The translations under genes and the position numbers were made by a program. Shown piece by piece: positions 1-11,180 of a stretch of DNA of 64,000 nt. The stretch comes from Glandiceps talaboti (Eukaryota > Hemichordata > Enteropneusta > Spengelidae): contig NC_135553.1 in NCBI RefSeq assembly GCF_964340395.1, positions 15,836,001 to 15,900,000 of the forward strand, read 5' to 3'. The notes beneath the pieces are model-generated. The model was not told where the DNA came from and ran no database searches. It saw only the letters and a program-made list of their open reading frames with translations. The stretch's first letter is position 1, and each line of letters begins with the position of its first letter.

Positions 1-290
1 TGTACCAGGCAATGTTATTGGCTATCATCTCAAACAGCTAGAGTGAGACACAAAATGTACCAGGCAATGTTACTGGTTGTCAAGACAGTTACAAGTTGAC
101 AAATTGTATCAGGCAATGTTATTGGCTATCATCTCAAACAGCTAGAGTGAGACACAAAATGTACCAGGCAATCTTATTGCTTGTTATCTCAACCAGAGAG
201 TGACAAAATGTACCAGGCAATGTTACTGGTTGTCAACGCAAACAGCTACCACGAGACACAAAATGTACCAGACAATGTTATTGGTTGCAT
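1..290. repeat. minisatellite, about 54-bp unit, 5-6 copies
   Basis: The word TGTACCAGGCAATGTTA recurs at about 55-bp spacing from base 1 to about base 290, followed in most copies by CTCAAACAGCTAGAGTGAGACACAAAA. Copies alternate between an ATTGGCTATC and an ACTGGTTGTC version, and one is mutated to TGTATCAGG. The array continues off the left edge. It lies in or beyond an intron of the minus-strand gene at 481-3094; no coding role is seen. Confidence 0.9.
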
Positions 291-480
291 ACACAATTCT
301 GGGCTGGTTTATACAAGAATTTATACTGATCATGTAGAATAATTAAATTGTTTTTCAACAACAAATATTAAAACCACCATATGAGGTATTGTTATGTGAA
401 ACAGTTACTAATACAGCATATTTATTTCTTACCCTCCTTTATAAATTCAAAGACATTAGCATAAAACATAGCCACTTACT

Positions 481-1362
481 TTGATCAGGATGGGGAATGT
501 TTTGGATTTCACTTTGGCACTTTTGTCTCGACTGAAGAGGGAGAAGCAAACATCTTTGATGTCCACTGCATATGTGACAACTTTCTTATTTGCTTTGAAC
601 AAGAAATTATACAGGAATTCAAGGATCCGTTCCTTGCATGACAAGTACTGCGAAATGAAAATAACATGATTGATTATTTTAGCCTTCTTACAGTATAGCA
701 ATTTAGTATCACTTCATGCATTGCTGATATATGGAAAACGTCTTTTATCATGATTCAGTCTAGTTCAGAAATTTGACTTGCTCAAGTCTCTCGGCTTTTT
801 TCATTCTTAATTTGTCGTGTTTTATGTGGAAAAAAAATGATCAGGGTTCATGATTGCAAAACAGTGGGATGAATGCATAGTGTCTACTAGTAGCTGGGAA
901 TAATTGTTTTTTGAAAAGAAGAGGAAATTTTCCTTTTCAAGTAAAAATGAAGAACTTCACTCGAAAAACTTCAAGAATATGACACACACACACACACACA
1001 CAAATTCCCAACGTGGAACTGGTGCAGTCTATTCAGCAATATAAATGATAAACACATACATTGTCCAAGTACATGTACCCCTAGTAAGTCAGAAAAAGTG
1101 TTAATTTACTATATGTAAGCAATATTAAGAGCTGTCGTCAGTGGCAGTCATCCACAGATCATGGATGTAGTCCTTCCTACCTCCATGTACATATATTGAA
1201 TTTATAATAAATCTTTACCTGTTCAAGTGTGATTGTTTTCTTCAAGAAAACCAGAATACCAGTTTCCTTGTGAAACAGTACTGAACAGGAATATGCTATA
1301 AAAACAGAAATTCAAAGAATTTATATATGTCCATGTAGTTTATTTACATAAACATCAACCTC

Positions 1363-1440
<78 letters not shown>

Positions 1441-3094
1441 CATGTATGTATGTATGTATGTATGTATGTATGTATGGATGTATGTATGTATGTATGCATG
1501 TATTTATGTATGTATGTATGTATGCGTATGTATGTATGTGTGTATATGCATGTATGTACATGTATGTATGTATGTATGTATGTATGCGTATGTATGCATG
1601 TATTTATTTATGTATGTATGTTTGTATGTATGTATGTATGTATGTATGTATGTATGTATGTATGTATGTATGTATGTATGTATGTATGTATGTATGTATG
1701 TATGTATGCGTGTGTCACACTGTGTGTGCATGTGTTTGTGTTTGTCAGTTTCAAAGTGTCTCACGGGCAATCTATGTGTCAGTGTCTGTATGTGTCTATA
1801 TGTCTGTGTGTTGACAATCAGAATGTCAATTTTGTATTTAAATCTTCCTTGAATAGATAGCTCAAGGGTTGCTATGGAAATTATTACCAAAGTTGTATCA
1901 CTGAAAATATATCCCATACGTGCTACAACCCCCCCCCCCCATTAATACGCTACGCTCGTGAAAGTACAGGTGCAGAGAACATATGTACCAGAGATTACTT
2001 GCACTGTTACTTAGTATTTTCACTACAGTGCAATATCGAAAACATTACTGCATACCTGCATGCAAATGATATGCAAATCAGGAGGTGATCGTTTGCTATA
2101 CACAAGATTGCATGATCATATCATAGGATTTTTATAATTTTTATGATTTTTATGGAAATTTGCCGTTTCAGATAAACACATGTAATAATAACAGAACCCC
2201 ATGCCATGTGAGTTCCAGTGTGGGTACTCAGGGGTATTTGGACTCATGCTTGCAGTGTTTTCTGATGCACATTTGCACTATGCTCGTGAAAGTACAAGTG
2301 CAGAGAACACTGCAAGCAAGTCCTGCGCAAATATGCCGAGTACGCCACACATGCATCATGGGGTTCTGTCATATATCACCAATTTATAAGCAACGTAGAT
2401 TAACAGATTCCATTTGCCTTGTGTTATAACAAGTGGTTTAGTGGTCAAAACAAGATCTGTCAACTGTCAGTGGGTCAGTGTTTGCATGACTAATCATTGA
2501 TAGAAATACAACTTTATATCTGAAAACTCTAAGACAGTGTTTGGACATAGCTTTGTACTTTACATGTAAAAGTATGCATCGGACTTCTAAATAATAGCCA
2601 GCTTTGTGCTTGACATAATTACATGTAAGTCAAGAGTGAGCTACCCCTACTTTTACATGTCATGCGCATGCTCATGGTATACTTCACACTACAGTAGAAT
2701 ACGTGTAGAGTCTATGTGTAAACAAACTACACGATACACTACACTAGCCCTGTCAGTGTCTATACAGACAGTGCAGTGCCTGTGCTGGCATATCGTGTTA
2801 CAATGTAGCTGCATACGAAGTAATTCGTCAAAATTATACGGGTTTACTGATGAAAATGACCAAGTTCAAATCATTACATATCAAACACAAGCCAAACTCC
2901 GCCAAAATATAAGAACTGCACCCCAACCCCAGATTCAGTTTCTTACCGAGTTCATTTTCTGACGTTGTACGGAAGCAGATTTGTTGAATTTCTCCGATTA
3001 GATTTTGCACTTTTTCGACTGTGTGTTGGGATGCTGTTTCTTGCAATAAATCTAACAACTCAGAAAGTTTGCTCTGCAGCTCAGACCCCGTCAT
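481..3094 (-). CDS. 5' part of an unidentified gene, three exons, helical protein (partial)
   Basis: Family not recognised. Three minus-strand exons join in phase: exon 1 at 3094-2947 (49 codons plus one base, donor GTAAGA), exon 2 at 1280-1219 (acceptor TTCAG, donor GTAAAG), exon 3 at 647-481 (acceptor TTTCGCAG, donor GTAAGT). Direct joining of exons 1 and 3 would hit a stop, so exon 2 is needed, which supports the model. The first ATG follows an in-frame TAG. The visible 125 residues start MTGSELQSKLSELLDLLQET and look strongly helical: a heptad-like N-terminus, then segments such as GILVFLKKTITLEQ and RILEFLYNFLFKANK that resemble helical-repeat (HEAT/ARM-like) proteins. That resemblance is only an impression. 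The gene runs off the left edge. The large TG/TATG satellite at 1366-1712 is in intron 1. Confidence 0.6.
981..1002. repeat. (CA)n microsatellite
   Basis: A short CA dinucleotide run inside intron 2 of the minus-strand gene at 481-3094. Confidence 0.9.
1366..1712. repeat. compound (TG)n-(TATG)n microsatellite
   Basis: About 70 bp of TG dinucleotides passes into about 275 bp of TATG tetranucleotides with scattered variants (GCG, TTTA). It is open in all plus frames (Met-Tyr-Val-Cys and Cys-Val patterns) only because of its composition. It lies in intron 1 of the unknown minus-strand gene. Confidence 0.97.
2191..2369. mobile_element. foldback MITE-like element, about 179 bp
   Basis: ACAGAACCCCATG at 2191-2203 is matched by CATGGGGTTCTGT at 2357-2369. 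Inner arms also pair: GTGTGGGTACTCAG near 2218 against the end near 2350, and CTTGCAGTGTT against AACACTGCAAG. No clear target duplication was found. A related block (CTCGTGAAAGTACAGGTGCA) occurs near 1958, so the family is repeated locally. It lies in intron 1 of the gene at 481-3094. Confidence 0.7.
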
Positions 3095-3395
3095 CTTCGC
3101 TGTCTTCGTCTATCGACGCGTTGCCGACAGTCAATGCTGCATGCCCGCCACGTTTGGAACCCCTAACTCAGCAGAAAACAAGCTTCGTCATGACAGATCA
3201 GGTCATGAGGTCACATACGCTGTTGTTGTGACCTGATTGTTGTGTTGTGTATAAAACCATAGACAGGGGACAATTCGTATCACAACCGGGGGAATTTAAG
3301 GCACCACATGAAAATTACAAATGCATGGGGAGGGGAGTTGCACTAAAAATATATGAATAAGGCGTGGGGTGGAGTGGATGTTGTATTTTACTGTA
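3095..3395. other. 5' flank of the minus-strand gene at 481-3094
   Basis: About 300 bp upstream of the start codon at 3094 should hold the 5' UTR and promoter of that gene. I see no clear TATA box and no convincing plus-strand exon, so no promoter element is called. Confidence 0.4.
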
Positions 3396-3533
3396 TGGAA
3401 GACCGGTGAGGACCGACAGCGTCTGCGACTTCCAAACTGTGAGCTGCGACTTGCAACTACCACTTCTAAAATATCCCGAAGTAAAAATATAACAATTAAG
3501 TCGTAGTCGCTGTACGTCCTCACCGGTCTTCCA
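3396..3533. mobile_element. MITE, 138 bp, 36-bp inverted ends, TA duplication
   Basis: Both ends begin TGGAAGACCGGTGAGGAC when read inward, and the match continues to about 36 bp (CAGCG then CGACTT) with a few mismatches. The element is flanked on both sides by TA (3394-3395 and 3534-3535), the target preference of Tc1/mariner-type elements. It has no ORF and is presumably non-autonomous. Confidence 0.85.
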
Positions 3534-4670
3534 TATTAGCATTTTGACATTTGCTATTCACGGCTTCCTCTACCCCCTGGTATTACAACTGTACATAAGG
3601 TAGTGAAATCTGGAAGTTGTATATTTATCATCGAAGTACATTGTTAGTTGTGTATATTTATGTCTTTTTGTGAATGTAAATCCAGGGTCATCGGTGTAGG
3701 CGGTCATAATTCTTCATTCAAATTTGAATTTTATTTCAAGAGATGTTAGCTTATAAAATATTGGCTTATTAAAAGGGATCATGATGTCCTCGTAGTTGTT
3801 ATACTGAAAATACTTCTCAATAGAAAAACATTTATTAATTTAGGTTTTCCAAGTAAAAAAATCATTACGTCTATAAAAAAATTGTGGTGGTTCCGATTAC
3901 GCTCAATTTTAGAATATGTGTGAGTGTCTAGTTCAGGTTTTCCATTGTTTTCCAAATGGTCTCTGTGTTTTATTTCTTCCTATCAGATGTACAGCCATGA
4001 TTACAGAATGATCTAGATTGGAAGAACACTGGTTTCCTTTTGTCTTTGTAAGTTGATGTCAGTTACCGCATCCACTATTTCTCGTGAGACTTCACAATTT
4101 TTGCGATTTCATTATTTTCGTTTGAATACATAAAATAAAAATTAGGGTCGGCAATGAAAAACTAGGAGGGGCCGGATAACCGGAACCAAACACTTATTTT
4201 TTTTAGGCCTTATCATTATTATTTTTTGAAGAAAGATATTCATTACAAGTATGGTATGATGAGATGACATCGTCTGTAGAACTTCGTACATTCAGTAGTT
4301 TCCAATCTTTACATGAATCGGCGATATTGTGCTGGGTGAAATGGAACTGTTGAAGTCATGTACATGTTTCGTTGCTCTTCACTCTATATAAATATTGACA
4401 AGAAACGTCCACCAAAGATTTTGTAGTTTTTTTTTATTTCTGCGAAATTTTGAGTTTTAGAAATGAATTCTGTCTATTCGCTGAATGTCATCGATATCAG
4501 CAACTGAAAGAAGACATTTTAAGAGCTTTGCCGGCTCAACAGTAACCTTGAATATTAAAACAACTTTCAAGGCAATTTGGAAAAGGATTGAACGAGGCCA
4601 GGCTATAGGCTCAAAAGGCTGGATTAACGACCAAACACTTTTGTATGTTTATAATTATTTACTAATCACC
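3534..4670. other. intergenic, no gene seen
   Basis: AT-rich sequence without a convincing exon, RNA gene or repeat array. The one longer open frame, from about 4485, simply runs into the pentanucleotide array. Confidence 0.6.
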
Positions 4671-4671
4671 G

Positions 4672-4982
4672 ACAATACAATACAATACAATACAATACAA
4701 TACAATACAATACAATACAATACAATACAATACAATACAATACAATACAATGCAATGCAATGCAATGTAATGCAATACAATACAATACAATACAATACAA
4801 TACAATACAATACAATACAATAGACCATATAAACTAATATACAATAGTATTTGATAAGGGATATTTATGATATAATATAATATAATATGATATAATAAAT
4901 ATAATATAATAAATATAATGTAATAATATAATATGATACAATACAATACAATACAATACAATACAATACAATACAATACGAT
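4672..4982. repeat. (ACAAT)n pentanucleotide arrays with a degenerate TATAA-type block
   Basis: ACAAT units run from about 4672 to 4820 with an internal ATGCA variant block. A degenerate ATATA/TATAA region (about 4860-4935) follows, then a second ACAAT run to about 4978. Confidence 0.95.
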
Positions 4983-5893
4983 ATACGATGTAATATAATA
5001 ATTATGCTATTTACATTTTTAGATTATCAAATATAATATTTACATTTATTATAAAATGACGTATATAGATACTTATCTCTTAATTGCATTAAAAAAAATG
5101 ATCCATCAATATGAGGTACAATCGTTAGTGTTATAAACACAACAATATAAAATATTTCACGTGACAAGACTTTAATGTTTCTCTCAGTGAATTGTAAACA
5201 TCTACTAGTATTCATATAATGAATTAGATACACACAGGTCGGTAACCGTTGTGATAAACTGTTGAATTCTAGAGACAACCTGTAGACAAAACAAAAGAAA
5301 AAATAATCTTATTTAGCTACCATTATTAAACTTGTGTGGTGTTTTGGAAAGGGAATTGACACAGTGTCTGTTATAGTCTCATGCAATGTTGTAACTATCT
5401 ATTGCAATAATGGGAATATTCGTTTACATCATCATCATCATCTTTTATTATCATTATTTAGATTTAACTTAAATTTGTAGAAAAGTCACCGTTCTTGTAT
5501 AATAAACTATTTATAGATAATTGACTGTATGCGTTTCTAGTATATACGACCTAATGTGTTTCGGTTTTCATTCAGAGGAATTCGTTCATGCTGTAGTGTT
5601 CGTAATGTTTGATACTTTTTTCAAACATATAAAATGGTTCTTATTTTAATTCCTTACGTAAATTGGGGGAAGTCTTGCGTTAATACCAAGGCCAAGGTTG
5701 TATATGAAACACAATCAAATTATTCTGACGATGTTCAATGATAAACTAACGGCGATGGTTGCAGAATTGCTGCACAACTGTGTCTTTACTTTCCTTCTCT
5801 AGATCTTATTTTCAATTTTTTTCTACATAGGTATTTAACTATGTTAATACTGGAATGGTTTGCCTAACACAAAGGATATTGTTAATTATTCCT
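4983..5893. other. intergenic, no gene seen
   Basis: AT-rich, with only a short CATC run near 5427. No coding exon could be supported on either strand. Confidence 0.6.
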
Positions 5894-5895
5894 AC

Positions 5896-6632
5896 AGTTA
5901 AAATGATGTATGCTTGGTGTTTCACCCATGTAATGTGACATTTACAGCTAAAATGATGTTGGCTTGGTGTTTCACTCATATCATGTGACATGACATTTAC
6001 AGTTAAAATGATGCAGGCTTGGTGTTTCACTCATGTGACATTATATTTACAGCTAAAATGATGTAGGCTTGGTGTTTCACTCATGTGACATGACATTTAC
6101 AGCTAAAATGATGCAGGCTTGGTGTTTCACCCATGTAACGTGACATTTACAGCTAAAATGATGCAGGCTTGGTGTTTCACTCATGTGACCTGACATTTAC
6201 AGCTAAAATGATGTAGGCTTAGTGTTTCACTCATGTGGCATTACATTTAATCACAGACCCTACAGGTAGGGTCTATGATTTAATACACTCCCTCAGACAA
6301 CTTATATGTAAAATAAACAATTACATAGATGCCGTGAACAGTGCAGTGGGATGTAGAAGTAGGCAAGTTGAAATGTTGATTATCAATAAGAAAATTGCAG
6401 CCATTAACATCATCAAGTCCGTGTGTAATGTTTCCATTAGAAGCCTGTTTCTACTGCACTGTGAAAGAATAGCGATGCTTTAATACCAGAGTTCGATGTG
6501 GGCAAAGGATCCCGCTGTGTTTGTTGTGTCTGTTATTGTTATTGTTGGAGCTGAAAAATATGTCTAGCTTTGTGTCAATAACATAACGGTCCCATGAGTG
6601 AAACACCAAGCAAACATCATTTTAGCTGTAAT
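5896..6632. mobile_element. foldback element with seven subterminal 50-bp repeats
   Basis: Seven direct repeats of a 50-bp unit (one is 55 bp), each starting ACAGCTAAAATGATG and containing GGCTTGGTGTTTCACTCATG, run from 5896 to about 6245. A single inverted copy lies at 6597-6632 (GAGTGAAACACCAAGC then CATCATTTTAGCTGT). This resembles a non-autonomous DNA element with a terminal inverted repeat amplified at one end. A small perfect hairpin (AGACCCTAC then GTAGGGTCT) lies near 6256. The interior at about 6430-6470 resembles, in reverse orientation, a stretch near 27410, so it is a dispersed repeat. Confidence 0.7.
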
Positions 6633-6768
6633 TCTTGTTCTGTAGGCTTATGATCATATAACTAGTCAACACATTCAATTTTGACAATTCAGACATGAAT
6701 TTCATTAAAATACACGCAACGAATACACAGTGATATCATATTTACCTCCACGATGTTGACCCTTGAGC

Positions 6769-8615
6769 CTAAATCTTTGGTAAGCAATCGCATTCCTCAT
6801 CAAAATCAACATCAAAAGACAATTTACGCCATTCCCCGCCATTGTCATAAATAACTATAACCTATATGTTGATAAATAAAATAGAATGAGATAAAAACAA
6901 TCATTTACATTTAAAGTTTAATTGAGTCACACAATTGTAACTACTGGGCTTAACTTTTAATTTTTTTTTAATAAGATTTTTTTAAAAAAAACCACACACA
7001 ACGACAACTGGGGTCTGTGTAGAAAGCCTAATGATAACCTGGTTTTAAAATGTTTCGGACAATGATTTTCCAATTTAAAAACTAAAAGTGAATACAAACT
7101 TCAAATATTTGAAAAATATGAGACTTAAAAAATCTCCCAAGAGACTGGTGCCTGTGTAACATTGACTCTCATGTCACGAAATCAATTGTATTAAGTTTAA
7201 TCAGGGGTAACGCATATACCCCCCCCCCCCGTAACACGTCGGCCTTCACTATATGATCATGACATTATTAACCCTATATCCGGAGTTTGTTACAGGCCTA
7301 ACAAATTTTACATCGACGTCAGCAATATACATTTTCTTGAATATTCACTCCTTACCGAGATTTCTTTCTGTGTTGTCTTCGTTGCGACATTTTCCAGTTC
7401 TTCACTTGCACAATAGCCATGGCAACGTTTTACGAAAATGTGGCCTGGGGTTAAGGTGATACTATCAAGTCGTCTCGATATGCCTAATTCTTCATATACA
7501 TCAATGATAACATTTGTAGGTTGTCTGATCATGTCGAAATAACGGTCTAAGCGGTTATCTATTTCTTCTAGATCATCATCAGCTGTGTGAAAACATTACG
7601 ATGATATATGTTTAAAGGGACTATCTTTACAAAACGACAAATCATCATCTAAATAGAATGTAGATCGATGAACGTACACAATCATAAACAGACGACTGAA
7701 GTGCATGCTGTATAAAACAAGGCATGTAGACACACATACAGAGACACGGACAAATGAAAGTGAAAGTGCACTGGAGATGACTTCCATTTCATTATATATC
7801 TTATGACATATAATCTTGACTTGGCCCAATCTGTATTAACATCTGATGTAAGAATACGTTTCGATTTCCTTATTTATCTCCATTTCCTTTATTTATTGCC
7901 GTTTGTTTTCGAGTTTCGTTGTTCTGGTAGTAATTGTCTCCTTCATTCCATAGTAGTAAATAAAGAAAATCGAGCCGTATTCTTACATCAGATTTTAATT
8001 ATTAAAGTTGATTAAAGTTGGAAAGGAGACATACGCATTATCTAATTAGATTGAACTTTACTTTTGCCTATTAATGACAACTATGTGACGTGTTCATAAA
8101 CAGCGCCATCTATCATGGAATGAACAAGCCATACAGTTTGCAGTCGAACGCTCCCATCCAGCTTATCAAATTATGTTGCGTGTATTGGTTAAAATTTTAA
8201 TATTCTGCAACTATCACATTACAAAACATATGTGGATTTGCGGCCATGTGAACCCAAAAATGAGTTGTTTCTTACAGTCGGTGTATGTATGTATGTATGT
8301 ATGTATGTATGTATGTATGTATGAATGTATGTATGTATGTATGTATGTATGTATGTATGTGTATGTGTGTATATATGTATGTGTGTATGTCTGTCTGTAT
8401 GTATGTATGTATGTATGTATGTATGTATGTATGTATGTATGTATGTATGTATGTATGTATGTGTATGTGTGTATATGTATGTGTGTATGTATGTATGTAT
8501 GTATGTATGTATGTATGTATGTATGTATGTATGTATGTATGTATTTGTGTGTGTGTGTATGTATGTATGTATGTATGTATGTATGTATGTATGTATGTAT
8601 GTTTGTATGTTTGTA

Positions 8616-8666
<51 letters not shown>

Positions 8667-9936
8667 CGTTTGTAAAAGATTAATGCTGATAAAAAAGGAG
8701 TGACTCGTATATACTAGTATTATGGTTGATGACATATCGAGTCATATATCCATTTGTGTACATGTATTGTTGAGAGTCAAAAAATACAATCCCTGTCATC
8801 AGAAAGGAATGTAAGAATACCAACCAGTAATTCCCATCAAATGCGACCTCTACAAAATACGGGAAAGTGTTGTAATGTATAAACGTTAATGCAGCAATTT
8901 GTTTTGTTTTTTGCATATTGTTTACATTAACTACATGGATAATGATCGGTATAAGTAATTATGTCTATCGATGTATTTTGATTTATACATACTTAAGTCG
9001 CTAACTCGGCAGCTTCCTTTGGCCACCCCTGTCTCAAAGTCGTCTCCATCTGCTGCTTTAAGGATATCAAGGCAAGAGCGAATCTGCCAAAAGGAATAAG
9101 AATACAATATAAATATATATATATTTCGGTATTGAAAATGTTATTATAAATTCGATAGTAATACAAACCAATTGCAATTATATATTGTATTATGTTTTGG
9201 AAGTTATTCGATCTCTTTACTTCTGAGTGTAGTCCTTGTTACTGGATTTCCCACAGCATTGTAAAGAGTTTGCGGTGGCAGGTAGAGAGATTTGATCAAC
9301 AAGTTGATACATATACCGGTATATCACATGAAAAGAGTGTTCAAGAGGGTCAGTACATCACGATATTTAGCAAAAATTGTAAACCCAAGAAACACAACAA
9401 TCATCCAATCATTTTCATTATGACAAGTTTTAACACTTTTCTGAAGAATGGTGGATTGCGTATCCATGGTACCAATACTGTCGGTAATAGCATGTATGGT
9501 TTTCTGGACTGGTATGGCACCTTATATCTGTAAGGTACACAATCGACAGGGCGCGCCATCACATGATGAAGCTTACAGTCTATTAATAACTGAACTGTAA
9601 CCAATCATATTGATATTATGTGTGTGTGTGCAAGGCACCTTTGACCAACTATCAAACCGCGAATCTGTAAGTGCACTGCTGACGTGTGAAGGACGAATAC
9701 ATGCGTACTGTATCTCTAAGGGACGGTGTGAGAAAACGGATAAAAGAGTGACACGAGAGGAGACAGGCCATTCTCATCGTCCATATAACAGAAGCAAAAT
9801 TTCAAATTAAATTTTTAAAAAAATGCTGTACCTGTCGCCTGTTTTTTCGTTGTCCATTGCCAAGTGGTATTCCTGTTGAAAGGTTGCCCAGGGAAACGAC
9901 AAAGCACAGCATAGCCAGAGAGGAAGTCATCACCAT
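6769..9936 (-). CDS. secreted PDGF/VEGF-like cystine-knot growth factor, four exons
   Basis: Probable ligand for a VEGF/PDGF-type receptor tyrosine kinase. Exons: 9936-9832, 9083-8993, 7582-7356, 6861-6769. All junctions are GT/AG and phase-consistent, giving 171 aa from ATG to TAG. Residues 1-22 (MVMTSSLAMLCFVVSLG core) form a signal peptide. A basic RKNRR stretch at 30-34 could be a convertase site. The growth-factor domain is in exons 3-4: QPTNVIIDVYEE matches the VEGF opening strand, KRCHGYC (Cys119, Cys123) is the CxGxC motif, and EECDCLPK (Cys165, Cys167) is the CxC motif next to the stop. The classical Cys positions 1 (Gln here), 2 (no Cys before the knot), 4 (Tyr122) and 6 (Asn at the LEN position) are missing, leaving only the four ring cysteines. 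Cys39 and Cys60 lie in the N-terminal extension. TATG satellite lies in intron 2. Family confidence is good; the exact subfamily is unknown. Confidence 0.82.
7840..7994. mobile_element. MITE, about 155 bp, TTAA-flanked
   Basis: ATCTGATGTAAGAATACG at 7841-7858 pairs perfectly with CGTATTCTTACATCAGAT at 7976-7993, and pairing extends inward (TCGATTT against AAATCGA) with mismatches. TTAA occurs just outside each end (7836-7839 and 7995-7998), as expected for piggyBac-type insertion. It is inside intron 2 of the PDGF/VEGF-like gene. Confidence 0.75.
8281..8664. repeat. compound (TATG)n-(TG)n microsatellite
   Basis: About 380 bp of TATG units with short TG interludes, ending in a pure TG run. 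It lies in intron 2 of the PDGF/VEGF-like gene. Open frames across it on both strands are compositional. Confidence 0.97.
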
Positions 9937-11180
9937 TGAAATATGAAAATTGCAGTTCTTGATTCAAATGTTTCGGAGATCTATGGAGCAGTTTCTTGAA
10001 TGTAAAACAGTCTCAGTACAATGTTGTGATGATATGGAGAGTGGCCTTGTGTCTTTATACGTTATTAGCGAGTATAAATTTGGAAATGTGGTAATGGTAA
10101 CATGATCTGATATGTCATTAATAAAATAAAAATATAATGATGAAAATAACATTTATAATGTTGTGTAATAAGTTCAAATGAAACACAAACTACAAAATAT
10201 AAACAAGGACATATTTGGTTATTATAAGTAGTGCTGTCGCCATGAATCATGGGTACGGAGAGTGCTTGTAATAAGTACGGAAGTCAAATTGAGTGGGTGT
10301 GATCAAGATGACTGTCATGATCTAGGCGGCTGGATTGAATTGTTGAGTATTCATTATGACGTACACAGTCACGGCAACATTATATTTAGTATTTCAAACC
10401 ACAGTCCGGTGCTTTTTTTTTCGATAGCCGTGTCAGGATTACTGTTATTTTTCTCGGAACGTGGAACACTCCTAGGGAAGTTGTTCGAGTTCATCGTGTA
10501 CAACATTTTACACAAACCACGTCCGGTGGCTATTATTGGAAAATTACAAAGACATGCACCAAGTATAGCTTTTACACGTAAGCCAAACTTAGACATGCTT
10601 TTCTATTTTTACAATTACGACCTCCGGGTTAAGAAACGATAAATCAAGTCAACATGCGACCTCATGACCTTGGCACAATCTCAATCAAAACTGGGGCCCT
10701 ACTACCGTTTTACAGAAGGAAATCTTGCATGTCATATTAATGTCTATGTAACTTCTACTTTTTCAAGTATCACTATGAACAAGTTCTGGAGCTCTACGGC
10801 AATATACATACTTTGTATTCACGCGTTACTAGCTCTTATAACTTAGAGCCTACATGTACGTATGATTGAATTGATTATGACGTAATGAATAGAACCCCCT
10901 TTGCATCTGTTAAGAAAACTACATTTCTTCATTGGATTTTCTGCAATAAGTGTTTGGTACTAAAACAAACTAGTAAATATATAAACTACAGTAATAATAG
11001 TTAAATAAGGTTTAAACGAAAGTTTAAACTTTGTGTTTGTATTAATTATATAATATCTTTTAACTCTGCAGAGTGTCTTTCCTTTTTTGATAAACGCTGA
11101 TTTTATGAAAGTTGTCAGTGCCATAAATATGTGTATTTGATCAGATTTAAAAAGAGTAATACATTGTTTCATTTGTCTAG
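9937..11180. other. 5' flank of the PDGF/VEGF-like gene, no other gene seen
   Basis: Upstream sequence of the gene starting at 9936. The open frames here (near 10262-10642 and 10369-10596) lack family motifs and good splice context, so no coding feature is supported. No TATA box was identified with confidence. Confidence 0.5.

Noticed and set aside
1366-1860. Met-Tyr-Val-Cys and Cys-Val repeat ORFs (also at 8173-8703, 44230-44650, 51130-51398)
   Set aside because: Compositional translations of TATG and TG microsatellites, open in several frames on both strands.
6746-6842. Alternative signal-peptide-like exon MAGNGVNCLLMLILMRNA on the minus strand with a GTAAAT donor
   Set aside because: A different frame of the same bases encodes the terminal exon of the growth factor with the EECDCLPK motif and a stop, joined in phase to exon 3; that reading is far better supported.
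10262-10642. 126-codon plus ORF upstream of the growth-factor gene
   Set aside because: No domain, no splice partners, and its overlapping minus ORF is equally plausible; treated as chance.
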